A stretch of DNA of 64,000 nt from NCBI GenBank assembly GCA_015680685.1, contig MNCI01008925.1, positions 928,671 to 992,670 on the forward strand, written 5' to 3'. Both the position numbers and the translations under genes were made by a program. Each line of letters begins with the position of its first letter. Within the stretch, counting starts at the first letter, position 1. This DNA is from Gnetum montanum (Eukaryota; Streptophyta; Gnetopsida; Gnetales; Gnetaceae). The notes beneath the pieces were generated by a model. That model was given only the letters and a program-made list of their open reading frames with translations, did no database searches and was not told the origin of the DNA. Of the stretch, positions 23,204-35,244 are shown piece after piece.

Positions 23204-25259
23204 TGTACTATCTAAAATCGTCAGCATGAGGCTGGAATGAAATGGACGTTGAGAGATTTACGAAAGATACAGTAAGACCCCACCTTCACACGAGGGCAAG
23301 CTGGAAATAAACGAAGGCAGAGTGCCTTAAATGGTCTGCGCGCAAATCAAATGAAAACTTCCCCTAGCGTACGCTGTTGCGATGCGCTGGGTTATACGTA
23401 AATGGATGCAAATGAAAATATAAATGAACATACGAAATGTAAGACGAAAAAAAAACATAAACAAAGATAACGGAAATTATAACAAATGTAAATGGCATAA
23501 ACAGAGAATAATGGATGGAAAAATTGTAATTATATTGATTGAAAATTACAAAAAAAAAGTGCACCAGTCAGAACATAGTTGCAAATTAATTGCAAGGCGG
23601 ACGTTAGGCCCAATGCGAAGGGTGTACAGATGCTGGAAGATTGTAGGTTTCTGGTTGCAGGTTTACAGCGTGACCAAAATTGCCCCAAGTGCTCAGCGTA
23701 ATTAGCTCTAGGTAATGTCCAATCATATGAAATAATGATGATGAGGTTCACCAATTCTCTAGATCTGGATGCCCCAAAATAGTCAACCCAGAAATTTGCC
23801 AACCTCTATTAATTAGAAAAATAGGGTATTTATAGGATTTTCGGGCGTGGGATCCGGGTTTGGAAAAAGATCTATGGCTATAGGGTGAGAGAGATGCAGA
23901 TTGGGTGATAGGTGTTTGCGTTTTGATCAGATACATGACACTTTACAATGTACAGCGTGCAGCATGACCAAGATCTCTTATGCTGGTGTGTGTAATCCAT
24001 AGCGTAAGAGCTTGATACGCTGAAAAATGCAAAATGTACAAAGAATGTTAAAGTACGAGAATGGATCTGGATGTCTGGCCTCCAGATCTGCCAATCTGTG
24101 CTATTTTTTGCTCCGCCAAGGCTCCCAGCATGTGTGGATCTAGCTCTGGCATGTTTGCAGTGAGTCTTGGTGTCAGTGTCTGGCTTCCAATGTCCTAGCA
24201 TGTCAGCGTCCAGCATGTCCAAGTGTTTACGTTGTGCATATGCTGGTGTCAGCGTGTCAGTGTGACCATCAGCATGTCCAATGTTTATGTTGCATTTTGA
24301 GCCCACTTTTGACCTGTGAGACCCGTTTTTGGAGTGGATCTACATGCCTAAGGTCAAGAGGGTTCTGCACATCTATTTTGAGCTGGTTTGGATGCTGTTT
24401 TGGCACACTTTTGGTTGGTCACGCTGCCTAGCGTGACCTCAGCATGACCTCAGCGTGACCAAGTGTTTATGCCTTGTTTTGAGCTGATTTTTGGACGTTG
24501 ATGCCTGTTTCTTGATGCTCAACTGCTGCTTGCACTCCAGGGTGGCCTGGATACTGAATTTGACTCCATTTTGCTACTGTTTTGGGCCAGTTTGGTTTGG
24601 ACATGCTATGGTCATGCTGGCCAGCATGACCTCAGCGTGACCAACTAAAAATGCCACATTTGAGGCCTGAATTATGAGTTTTTGAAGCCTGTGAACATGT
24701 ACAAGTGCTGCTTGTTCCTAGGGGTTGCTCGAATGTCGAAGATGATACCTGAAAATGGTTAATTTCCCCTATTTTTGTTTGGTCACGCTATGCAGCATGA
24801 CCTTAGTGTGAACCCAGCGTGACCAACTGAAAATGGCTCAAAACATGTGATTTTGAGCTTGAATTTCAAGGTTCTAGATGCTGGGAGCTGCAGGGAACTC
24901 CGATGATGCTCAAGGGGGGTTGCATGCCCAAATTCGGCCTGTTTGGACTCAATTCTGGGGCTCCAGAAGTTGGTCATGCTATACACATGCTGGTCTTATG
25001 CTAGGTAGCGTGACCATAGCGTGACCAAGGTGTATACAGCGAAAACCATGCATTTTGAGCCTAAAAACCTAGATTTCGGATGCCGGGAGTTGCAGCAATT
25101 GCCTATGGGCCCCAGGAAACTTTGCCTATTCAATTGTGTGTTGTTTCATGTTTTTTTGGAGGCTCTTGAGTTTGGTCATGCTGTACTCATGTTGGGAAAT
25201 GGCATGACTTAGCTTGAGTCCTATCTAAAAGTGCTAGGCCAAAATTTTGTGGTGTTTCA
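23204..25259 (-). mobile_element. Element B 5' LTR
   Basis: It has the same length (2,056 bp) and the same ends as the left LTR. It lies next to the primer-binding site, so it is the 5' LTR of the minus-strand element. Words such as tggtcacgct and agcgtgacc recur as inverted pairs between 24,410 and 25,030. Confidence 0.95.
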
Positions 25260-25264
25260 GAACC
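25260..25264. repeat. Target-site duplication of element B, right copy (GAACC)
   Basis: Exact partner of 4,915-4,919. The reading frame of the element C ORF passes from 4,919 to 25,265 without a shift. Confidence 0.95.
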
Positions 25265-25940
25265 AAGTGCTCCAACAGCACCGAGAAGGAGGTGATGCAT
25301 GGCAATCTATCTTTGATGGGTTGAATGACTACAATAAATTTGAAATCTACCTTAAGGAGATACAGATTGAGGAGATGATAGAATACATGGAGCTTGCCAA
25401 CCTTCGCTATGCAAACCTAGCTACGCTTATCGCCGGAAGACTATGGTTAGAACTAGAAAAATAAGTGGCCGCCTCATATTTCCTATACAAGGGAGAGTTC
25501 CAGGTGCACAAAGCAATGAAGCAAAAGCTGGAAATGGCAAACACAGAACTCACAGTCACTGCACAAGCTTTGAAGGACAACGTACAGTCGCGGAGAACCT
25601 AGCTCGTAGGATGAATGACTACCAGTAGCTGTAGGCATTAATCTGAGCGTTTGACATCAAACGAAAGTAGTTCGTAGCCTGGTTTGTCAACCTCAAAGAA
25701 CTCTTCCTGGTGCTGCCATGCCCTTGGGAAGTTCCAGGTCCAGCACACATTGGAGAAGCTGCCTAGACTGTGAATGATCCTAGAAGCAAAGAAGAAAAGA
25801 TGAGGGCTCTCCTAGAAGCTTTCCAGCTACCTCTAGAAGTGGTAGCTGCTGCAGGGCAACCGTCATTCATGCCACCACCAACGCATGGGCCAGAGGCTGG
25901 AGAAGGTCCATCAGAACCACCACCCCTAGGGATGGTGTAA
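25265..25940 (+). pseudogene. Element C 3' ORF, second part
   Basis: Continuation of the ORF that starts at 2,861. It is coiled-coil-like to about 25,590 (residues such as LANLRYANLATLIAGRLWLE), and then one frame change is needed. The C-terminus is Pro-rich (PPPTHGPEAGEGPSEPPP) and ends at TAA 25,938-25,940. Several internal stops are present. The whole ORF would have been about 900 codons. Function unknown. Confidence 0.6.
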
Positions 25941-26179
25941 CCTTCTTCAACAATTTTGTGCATCATTCTACATGGCAAAGACTTCAGGACCAACGAGGTG
26001 TTCAATTTTGTCTCTAAACACCACCATTTTTGTAATTTGTCCTTCTCTGTAACTCAGGCACTTGGTCAAGTTAATGTTGTGTCATGTGTGTGTCAATTCA
26101 TGTGCATTGTTAATAAAATTCCATACCTTCCAAATTGTAGAGTAACTCGATGACGAGTTTTTACTCAGTCGTGGGGGTA
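25941..26179 (+). mobile_element. Element C 3' UTR and polypurine tract
   Basis: A conserved tail (attccataccttcc, then gatgacgagtttttactcag) shared with F, G and H ends in tcgtgggggta at 26,169-26,179, the presumed polypurine tract directly before the LTR. Confidence 0.8.
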
Positions 26180-27040
26180 TGATGAAGTGTCATTAAGTCG
26201 ATGCGTCGACACAACCCTGTCAACGTAGCCTTTCATGCGTCGACGTGGCTCCGTTTACATGGAGCCTATTTTGGCCTATAAATAAGAGGACCTTCCGCCT
26301 CATTTAGGTACTTTTCAGTTAGTTGTAGCAAAGCTCTTGCAGTTTGTTCCCACAGGAGATAGAATATTTTCCAAGTGCCTGCAGCAGGTGTAAGAAAAGT
26401 GATCGGCTCTTTATTCGAGCGTTGATGTATCTAGGCCCATTGGCATGACAGCAATAAAGATGAACTCTTCAAGCATTCCTTGCATCATTTGGACTTAGCT
26501 ATTTTATGCATTTAGTAGTTTAATATGTTTATGCTTTGTTAGTTACTTAAGTTTATGTTATTGATATTTTAATCACTTTCGCTCATTCGTAGTTCATAAA
26601 GGCCATAAGTACGACCATATCAAACATGAATCAAACACTTGGTAAGCCCAGTGACGCTTAACATCTGGTAACCCAAAAGTGTTAGGAGATGCTCAAAACA
26701 TGCTCGGAAGATGGGATCGGATACTTATGCTAGAAATAGTTAGAGCATAAGCTAGGATAATTATAGATTAGATAATAGTTTATTCCTTACTCTTCATACC
26801 TTAATTAGCTGCCAAAAGATAAGTAAAAAGCTATAAAAATCATTAGTCTTAATCTCACTTAACCATCATAATCGGAACATCACAAGTGAGGTTAGGAAGA
26901 TGATGACCGTTCTAACCCAAGGTTTCGCTGGTTAGGATTTGGTGTATGTTAAGTGCTTACAGTCCATGGAATTTGACCGAGTCGTGTGTGAACGCCCATG
27001 ATTCGCATGGTTGGGCGTAGGGGTACCTAGCCACTCATCA
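26180..27040 (+). mobile_element. Element C 3' LTR
   Basis: 861 bp, starting TGATG and ending CATCA, which form a 5-bp terminal inverted repeat. The tip has gtcgacgc palindromes. A TATA box (TATAAATA) is at 26,277-26,284, an AATAAA at about 26,454, and the conserved end is ggggtacctagccactcatca. It is inserted in copia reverse-transcriptase coding sequence that continues at 27,041. Confidence 0.9.
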
Positions 27041-28378
27041 GAGGGAATAGATTATAAGGAGACCTTTTCTCCTATATCTAAGAAGGACTTCCTCTATGTT
27101 ATCATGGCATTGGTTGCCCATTTTGATCTTGAATTACATCAAATGGATGTGAAATCAACATTCCTTAATGGTGATCTAGAGGAAGAGGTTTCTATGAAAC
27201 AACCTAAAGATTTTCCTCTAGCAATGATGAGCAATTGGTATGTAAGCTCAAGAAATCCATATATGGATTGAAATAGGCCTCTCGTCAATGGTACTTAAAA
27301 TTCCATGATATCATCACTTAATTTGGTTTTGAAGAAAACATCATGGATCAATGTATATACCAAAAGGTCAATGGGAGCAAAATTTGTTTCTTGTTTTATA
27401 TGTGGATGATATCCTTCTTGCAACCAATAATAGTGGATATCTATACAAGGTGAAACATTTTCTTTCTAAGAATTTTGAGATGAAGGATCTAGGTGAGGCA
27501 TCTTATGTCATTAGCATTCAGATCCATAGGAACAGATCTAGATGTATTCTGGGATTGTTATAGGAAAACTATATCAATAAAGTTTTAGAGAGATTTCAGA
27601 TGAAAGATTTTTCACCAAGTATAGCACCCATTATGAAGGGTGACAAGTTTAATTTGAACTAGTGCCCTAGGAATGATTTGGAGAAGAGTCAGATGAGCAA
27701 CATTTTGTATGCTTCAACTATTGGAAGCCTTATGTATGCTCAAGTCTGCACAAGACCTGACATTGCATTTGCTATGGGAATGTTGGGTAGATATCAAAGT
27801 AATCCAGGAATTGACCACTACAGGGTTGCAAAGAAAGTGATGACGTACCTTCAAGGTACAAAAGACTACATGCTTATGTATAGACAAACTAACTCCTTGG
27901 AGGTGATTGGCTACTTCGATTCAGACTTTGCTAGTTGTGTTGATTCACAGAAATCCACATCTGGTTATATTTTTATGCTAGCTAGAGGGGCTATATCCTG
28001 GAGGAGTGGAAAGAGAATATTTATTGCTACTTCCACAAGGGAGGAAAAGTTAGTTTCTTGTCTTGAGGCTACTTCACATGGTGTATGGTTAAAGAGTTTC
28101 ATAACAGGGCTTAAAATTGTGGATTTTATATCTAGCCCATTAAGAATGTTTTGTGACGATTCAGCTGCTATCTTTATGGCTAAGAATAATAAGAGTGGCA
28201 ATCAAAGTAAATACATCGACATAAAGTACTTAGCCATAATGGAACGCATTAAAGAAAACAAAGTGGTCATTACACTTATAAGCACTGAATTAATGATAGC
28301 TAATCCTTTCACAAAAGGAATGCCATCAAAGTCATTTAAGGATCATGTAGTTCGGATGGGACTTGGTTCCATAATGTA
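27041..28378 (+). pseudogene. Element D: Ty1/copia pol, RT and RNase H part
   Basis: Copia polyprotein C-terminal half. It starts inside the RT at GIDYKETFSP, continues with MDVKSTFLNGDLEEEV, the catalytic LYVDDILLA at about 27,395-27,425, then NILYASTIGSLMYA and RPDIAFAMGM, and the RNase H with GYFDSDFASCVDSQKSTSGY and the Glu in REEKLVSC. It ends at a stop at 28,376-28,378 after about 230 uninterrupted codons. Two frame changes (near 27,230 and 27,365) and several stops upstream disable it. The N-terminal half is off-window, beyond element C's other LTR. Confidence 0.92.
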
Positions 28379-28657
28379 ATTTTTTGTACAAAAAATTTAT
28401 AGTCTTAATGAAACTCTTATTCAGTTGTGCTATTTTCTCATATGGTTTGCGTGTATAGTTATTGGAGAAACTACACATATGGTAGGGCCTTGAATGAACA
28501 TTGGATTTATTCATAAAGTTATGTTACCATATAAGGAATTATGTTTGAGAGATAATGCATTGTAATACATGGAAGATAATACTCACATTAAGAGGAACTA
28601 TCACCATAATTCATGCATTTCTTTCTTAAGCTCTAGACTTGATTAGATATGGAGACC
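28379..28657 (+). mobile_element. Element D 3' untranslated region
   Basis: Untranslated AT-rich sequence between the copia stop codon and the polypurine tract. Nothing else is seen in it. Confidence 0.5.
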
Positions 28658-28668
28658 AAGTGGGAGAT
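28658..28668 (+). other. Element D polypurine tract
   Basis: aagtgggagat lies directly before TGTAAC, the typical plant copia arrangement at the 3' LTR edge. Confidence 0.8.
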
Positions 28669-28897
28669 TGTAACACGCATTTACGCATTGAAGTGGCCTT
28701 CATATCTATTGATACTTATACATGTTGGCATAAAGCATTTTTGCATTGGCATTGGGGTGGCATCCACATTCAGATGGGGTTTTGGGTCTCTTATTTTTAA
28801 AATTTTCTCTCATGGTAATCGATTCCATGGCCTATAAATTCATTCTTGATAGGAGAACAAAGGTACCACGAATCATAGCAAGATTGCAGTCCAGGTC
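28669..28897 (+). mobile_element. Element D 3' LTR, left part
   Basis: It begins TGTAACACGC after the polypurine tract and contains a TATA-like cctataaattc at about 28,830. Element F interrupts it at 28,898, and it resumes at 36,065. Confidence 0.75.
28893..28897. repeat. Target-site duplication of element F, left copy (AGGTC)
   Basis: AGGTC precedes the 5' LTR of F and recurs at 36,065-36,069 directly after its 3' LTR. Confidence 0.93.
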
Positions 28898-29800
28898 TGA
28901 TGGGATGTGATATCGCATGGGCCACAATATCACGTACGCAATATTGCATCTTCCCCTACAATATCGTGTACGCAAGATCGCAACTCATCGCCAAATCTAT
29001 AAATAAGAGGTGGCTCTCCCTTATTTCATAGTACTTGCAATATCGCGTACGCGAGATCGCAACTCGCTGTCAAATCTATAAATAAGAGGTGGCTCTCCCT
29101 TGTTTCATAGTAGAGGCTAGACCGTAGCAAAGCTTTGGAAATTTTTCCACTCCAAAGATAGGATAATTTCCATGTACCCGCAGTAGGAGTCTCAAAGTGA
29201 ACGGATCTTTATTTGAGCAAATATTGTACCTGAGCACAAGTTTGTGTACAGAAATAAAGACAAAATTTTGGATAAACCTTGCAATGCATGGACTAAGCTA
29301 AATAGGACTTTCTTTATTGTTATTTATTATTCATTATTTTAATGCTTTATTAGTTAATTAAATCTCTCTCAACCCTTCTCTCCTAGTTAAGTGCATTCAG
29401 TACGACCGCTTCGAGCACGTGCGTTACGCTTGGTAATCCCAGCAACGACTAGTGTTTGGTAATCCCAAAGTTTGCATTGGCTTAGGGTGTGAACGGTAAG
29501 TGGGAATGGATACTGCTGCTAGGCATTAGAACTTAGTTAGTTAAAGTTAGTTACTTAGTCTCTTCACCTCCACCTCATTAATCATAGGCGATAAAAAAGA
29601 AAAGATATAAAAATCACATACCTCAGACTTACTTAACCATACAACCATGACAAATACAAGTAAGTCTAGGAAGACAATGAATGATTAACCTTAAGTGTTT
29701 CATAAGGCGTGTAGGCACTTAGTCTACGGAGTTCGACCAGATCACATGTGTAATGCTCGTATTCGTATGGTTGAGTGTAGGGGTACCTCGCCACTCATCA
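28898..29800 (+). mobile_element. Element F 5' LTR with duplicated promoter segment
   Basis: 903 bp, TGATG...CATCA. A segment of about 79 bp with a TATAAATA box is duplicated in tandem (boxes at 28,998 and 29,077), each copy preceded by gcgtacgc-type palindromes. The 3' LTR has one copy only, which explains its shorter length (820 bp). Confidence 0.92.
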
Positions 29801-29801
29801 C

Positions 29802-29820
29802 TGGCGCCGTTGCCAAGGAC
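29802..29820 (+). other. Element F primer-binding site (tRNA-Asp-like)
   Basis: tggcgccgttgccaaggac lies 1 bp after the LTR. It matches the complement of the tRNA-Asp 3' end (tggcgccgttgccgggg) except for two bases. This primer is usual in Athila-type elements. Confidence 0.85.
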
Positions 29821-29946
29821 TAAGTTGTTTGTGCACTAAGTAGAACATAGGAAATTATCCACATCGTTGGGAGCTTAAACGAACCCTTAATTTTAATTAG
29901 AAGAAAATTTAAATAACAGGTAATCAGCACACCAAACAAAGTTAAA

Positions 29947-32539
29947 ATGTCTTCTTCTTCTAACAAAAGAACTTCACCATCTAGGGATCACACAAGAGAC
30001 CATCGGCAGTCTAACACACATAACCAAAATCTACCAATTCCTCAACAACATCGGGTAGTATATGCTCATCACGATGAGTATATACTCGATTTTACTCTTA
30101 TCCTTCATCAGGATGAACAATTGCATTGGTGTGACTTGCAAGGTAACATAGTGTTACCTCCAGATCGGGCAGTCCCTAACATGCTCCTTTGTGCTCTAGC
30201 ACAGATTGACATGACACAGCTATACGCTGAATACATTGTGTGTGATTACAACACAATGGATTACCATCCTACAGAAGCACAACGTCAAAGGAACTTGCGG
30301 AAAGAGAGCCACCATACATCATTGAAGGGAAAAGGCCCCCAAAATGCTTCACCCGTCATAAGAGAAATTAAGAGTGATGAACCTATCTCAATAGGCTCTC
30401 CACTAAATGATGTTCCCCCTCCTAACGATAGTGTGGAGGTTGGGTATCAGACCCTTCACTCCATGATTCACAACCCTTATTCTGATACCCATGAACACCA
30501 AGTGTTCAACGAGGGAACACAAACACAAGATAAGGATGAGCATTCTGATCGTCATCACGATCAGGGCAGGAATCACAGAAGAGAAGGTAAGAAACATCGT
30601 CATGGCGATGGTTCCCCTTCTTCTTCCCCTTCATCACATCATTCACCCTCTCCTTCCACATCAGGATGCAGTCACAAAGAGCACAACGATGAGGATAAGG
30701 GTAAGAAAAATGAGAACCCTCGAGGAGAGAGTTGAGAGTGAGGACGAGGGCATTCTAGAGAGTCAAGGCATAGAAGGGAAAGTAGGGAACCACGTAGGCA
30801 TCATAGACATCATGAGAGAGATGACCATGATGAGCCCCTACTTGCCACTTGAAGTATATTAGACATCATGACGAGCCCCTACTTGCCACTTGAAGTATGT
30901 TAGACATCATGGAGGCAATTAGAATACCTACAAGGCACCAAAAAGATAGTCGGATCAAGAGACTAGACATGAATAATATCCCCCGATTTGAGGGGGGATA
31001 AAATGTTGATCTGCAGAACCACTTACAAGCATTCCATGATGCCTACGCCTTGCAAAATATTGAAAATGAGTGGTAGAAGTTAAAGTTGTTCCCTATGACA
31101 CTCATAAAAGAAGCGGAAGGCTGGTACCGGTCCTTAGAACCGAAAACCATTAGGAGGTGGAGTACGATGCTAGAATTGTTCAACAATAAATACCAAACAT
31201 ACTCTAGAGTGTCCAACTTGCGTAAGCAGATCCAAGGATGGAAGTAGGGTAATCACAAACCCTTGGATGCTACCATGGACCGATATTATGCATTGTTACA
31301 TCGTTGCCCAAGCCATGGTTATGCACAACGGGATCAACTCCGCCACCTAGTAGATGGGCTAAGACATGAAACCAAGGGAACCCTTGGTACATATGCCCAA
31401 GGGAGACTATTAGAACTTAGGTCCCATGAAATCCATAGATTGTTGGAGTAAGTAGCTAAAGAAGAAGGGGAGCTACGCAAAAGACAAAGCGCGGAAGAGT
31501 ACAACCGCGATCCTTCCCTCCAAAAGAGGGAAGTGAGATTCTATGATGAAGAGGATGAGTCACCACTTGAAGATTTGGTGAATAGAAAAACCTTGCCTCT
31601 TTAGAAGTTAACAACAGAAGTGGTAGCTAAGGTAGATCAAATATAGGACTCCTTAGATAGTAGATTTAAACTTGTCCTGAAAATCGTAGAGGAGTCTAAG
31701 GAACGAAGTAGTGACCATGATAGAGAGATTCAGACTATGCACATAACAAGGGTAAGGGAAAAATGACTATCGCCGATGAGCTTGTGGATTCAGATAAAGA
31801 CAATGACGGTGGATGTGAGATCTACCAATATGACCATCCTAAGGGATGTTGCCCAATAATCTCACATCTACAAGAGTCTAAGGTGTATGCACTTAACCCA
31901 AGACTTAACCAATAGCAAGCACCCCGTCGGTTACCTTATCCCCAAGGTAACCCAAAGCAGTTCCACCAACCATAAACGTATTATCCAAGTGGAATGCCGC
32001 CACAACCTATCGGGCAACACCAGCAGTGGCAACACCCATGGTCATGGGGGATACCACTGCCTAGGCAACAATACCCTTACCAGCAACCAGACCAGTATGG
32101 CTATTACGTGCAGCAGCCAGTTTCTCCAAGTGACTCTATGGGTCATGCAACTCCAAAATGTCACTACCAAGTTTGGGAGTATTTTAGGACTCCTTCTCCT
32201 ATGGGAGACACACCACGTGCATACCATCCTCCGGATCTATCCGCCACTTTTGCATCGATAGTTCCAATGCCACCCGCTCCAACAATGCAAGGGGAACTCC
32301 CCACTCAACTGCAGCAACGTAATGCTACGAGAGCTGTAAACCTTCAATCCGTTGCTAGTTCTGACAACTGCACAAAAAGAAGACCTTTCTTTAGAACCAA
32401 AAGCCCAAACAAGCTCTCACAACCACAAGCAATTGAGCCTACGACCACTCTTCCAACAAATAAGGCTTCGAAGCTCCCTTCAAATCAACAACAGAGCTCA
32501 ATGCATACGATTATGTTAACACATACCATTATCGACTAG
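29947..32539 (+). pseudogene. Element F gag
   Basis: An ATG at 29,947 opens 262 codons: a Ser- and Arg-rich start, a globular part (YAHHDEYILDFTLILHQDE), then Asp-, His- and Ser-rich linker sequence with strings of Ser and His. The gag core follows at about 30,900-31,480 in one or two frames (DMNNIPRFEG, NHLQAFHDAYAL, EAEGWYRSLEP, MDRYYALLHRCPSHGY, LVDGLRHETKGTLG). This matches the corresponding region of element H. A Pro- and Gln-rich tail runs to about 32,530. Stops and at least two frame changes make it non-functional. No CCHC knuckle is seen. Confidence 0.8.
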
Positions 32540-33006
32540 ATCAAGGCGGTCCACCTTCCCAGGAAACTATATGATCCTGGGAGTCCCTTAATCTATCTCC
32601 AAGTCGCTAGGAATGAACCTCATAAGGCTCTTCTTGACTTAGGTTCCAGAGTTAACTTAATCTCACGAGAAATGTATAAAGCCTGGAACCTACCTCCACT
32701 CAAGAAGAGCAATATTCAACTAGAGCTGGCTAACCAGTCCATCACTATTCCTTTGGGATAGGTTGAGGACAATTTTACCACCGTGTGTGGTTGGTCATAC
32801 CTAGCCTATTTCCTAGTGATCCATGTAAATAATGACAAAGGGGACTTCCCAATTATAATGGGAAGGGCACGACTGAGCACAGTAGATGCATGCCTAGGAA
32901 TCCATGATCTTTCCCTGGAGATATCTAAGGAAAATATTTATGGAAAGATCAAGAAGAAGAAGGTTCCATGCATCACATATAGTGACTCAGAGGGTGATGA
33001 CATATA
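32540..33006 (+). pseudogene. Element F retropepsin-like domain
   Basis: Coding sequence after gag reads LDLGSRVNLISREMY, the position and pattern of the D-[TSL]-G-[SA] protease active site (DLGS in place of DTGS or DLGA). Then IIMGRARL stands in the place of the ILGRPFL segment of Ty3/gypsy proteases. It ends at TAA 33,004-33,006. One internal stop (near 32,760) is present. No RT follows. Confidence 0.7.
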
Positions 33007-35244
33007 AGAATGTTCAGCATTTCCTGCATGTAACTGGTGTGCACTAGAGGATAACATACAAAAGTGCTTGTATGTAGCAACCACACAACAAGAGAACACC
33101 CAGTGGTTGACAACTAATTAAGAAAGCAACCCAAAAATATGCATGGAACGAACTAGGGGAACAACCTACACCCACAGCGAGAGCATAGATACATTGGAAT
33201 ATGAGCGTTGCCAACTTCCAACTCTTAACCTGAAAACATTAATTGGGAGAAGTTGGGCACTTCTCAAAAATTCAAACAAATGCTCATTATTTCAGATCTC
33301 TCCCTTGCGATTTAGTCATGGGGGAGATGGCCACCTATGCTAATCATTCGGGGCCCTTGGTTCTTTTAAGTTTTTGTTTTACACATTTTTGTTTTACACG
33401 TTTTTTGTTTTACATATTTTTTGTTTTACAAATTTCTTTGACTTTTCTTGTTTTTGTTTTACAACATCGTTTATACTTTTTCATTTCTTTATGTGTGTGT
33501 GTGCTTATCTATTTTGTTAAGTTTGTCACCCAATAATTGCCCTAATGATGGATGAACTATTTTCTATTGATTGCTAATGTTTGGTTTTTATCTTTAAGTT
33601 TCGATGTTGATATTGTGGCATGGTTCTTTTGATATGATAGGCAATGAGTTCACTTCATCCATACATCCACAACTTTCTATGGTCTCTCTTGGCTTGGAAA
33701 TGTACCATCCCTTTCTAAATAAGAACTATAACGAATCAGTGACTAGGCATTTCTCAAACTAAGGAAGGACTCAAGGATTGAAAAGGGTGTGACTTCAAGG
33801 GAACTTAATGCATTTGTGTTGGCCATTCTCTTGGGTTCTTGGATGTTTCTTCTTGAGTTTTCTTATAGTTTCGATGTTGCCACATTATTGGGAAGCTGAG
33901 AAAATAAAAATAACAAAGTCTTTGCATGGTGTGGTTCTCACGTATAAACATAAAAATAATAATAATAACAGTGAGAATTCAAAGCACACCCCTTAGACAA
34001 AATAATCACTTGGGCTACAAGCACTAGTTGTGGAACTAAATAAAAATGTTCCCTCTAACTAAGGCCCTTCCTCACTTCCTATCTCCCTCTTTCGCTTCCT
34101 CGGAATGTTGGTGACTCTTTGGTGGAAGCATTCTTGTTACTTCAAGTGGATGGATTGGCCGAATGCATTAATGCAAAGTCACTGGATGTGGTTTGTTTGA
34201 GGCTGGATTTGGAATGGGATCTACTAAGTCACATTAACCATGAAATACACCAGGAGCTATACACCACCTTGTTCTTGGGATTCCATTCCTTTCTCTTCTT
34301 TCCATTCTTCTCTCCATTGTTCACCTCATTACCGATTGTATCATTAGTGTATATTTTAGTTGATGCATTATTTTCTTATTGGTAGATTCTTGTGGTTAAG
34401 ACTTTAACTCTTGTTTCCAAATGACATTCCTAGAGCCTACGGACTCTTTGAATGTAGGTTTGCCAGGGCATTAAGGGCATGAGCCTGCTTTGGGGAGGAC
34501 CCACTAGCATTCCTATTTGGGGCACCAGTTAATTTCTTTCCCTTAACATTTTTGCAATCCATTTTATTTTCTTCATTTCCATCTTGACATCCATTTCATC
34601 GATGTTACAGTTGTATATTTTTCTTCATCCTTCTTATTCCTTTAAATTTTTTCCATTCTATCACTACCAGAGGTTCGCTCTCAGTCATGGGGGTCTTGGT
34701 CCAATTTTTTTGATTTTTTTCTAACCCCTACACCTTCGGTAGCCACTAATATTATATCTCTAGATCCATATCAGCCATATCACAACTCAGCCAATGGACC
34801 TTTTACCGAAGCAAGGTATCAACTACATTGTGATTCATTTACCCTTGCTAATATAAATACTATGTTGTGTGTGCAGATGGAAATCATACACCAACGAATT
34901 GGATCTGGAGGGAACACTTGGAATGGATCAGTGATGAAGTAACTATACAAGGAACAAGATTGATGGTGTGCTTATGGATGGACAACGAAAGGCGCAATCT
35001 TGGCATTGGCAGCAACAAAGTTCTTTTTTTTTCTCTCTCTCTCAGCTACCAAATAAGGTCTGATGTCAAATGTATAAAGTGTTCACTCTTGTTGTCGTGA
35101 ACACCAGTTTTTTCTTGTCTTGTAATAATGATCCGTTCACATGTCATCCCATTCACCATTAGTTCCATTTGAGTCAATAATCCCATACCTTCCCAATATT
35201 TTGTAAGGAACTTGAGGATGAGTTTTTATTCAGTCATGGGGGTA
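33007..35244 (+). mobile_element. Element F non-coding 3' half
   Basis: 2.2 kb without recognisable coding sequence. Near 33,372-33,440 the word ttttgttttaca is repeated about five times. The motif tcatggggg occurs at 33,316, 34,685 and 35,234, the last being the presumed polypurine tract. An acceptor-like tgtgtgcag directly precedes an ATG at 34,876, which opens only a 21-codon frame. The same acceptor-ATG arrangement opens the large ORF of element C. Confidence 0.65.

Larger units (their letters stand above)
4920..25259 (-). mobile_element. Element B: complete 20.3-kb Tat/Ogre-type Ty3/gypsy retrotransposon
   Basis: Two LTRs of 2,056 bp each (4,920-6,975 and 23,204-25,259) are in direct orientation and flanked by GAACC. 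In minus-strand order the interior has: tRNA-Asn-like PBS, repeat-rich leader, gag, gag-PR linker, retropepsin, a 6-kb block with an antisense gene (E), reverse transcriptase, RNase H, a second RNase H of the archaeal type, integrase, a minisatellite-bearing 3' UTR and a polypurine tract. The second RNase H and the gag Cys-His pattern are marks of the Tat lineage. All coding parts carry stop codons. By eye the two LTRs differ at about 30 of the first 210 bases, mostly by transitions, so the insertion is old. Confidence 0.93.

Noticed and set aside
35030-35045. ctctctctctc run as a significant microsatellite
   Set aside because: Too short to be informative.
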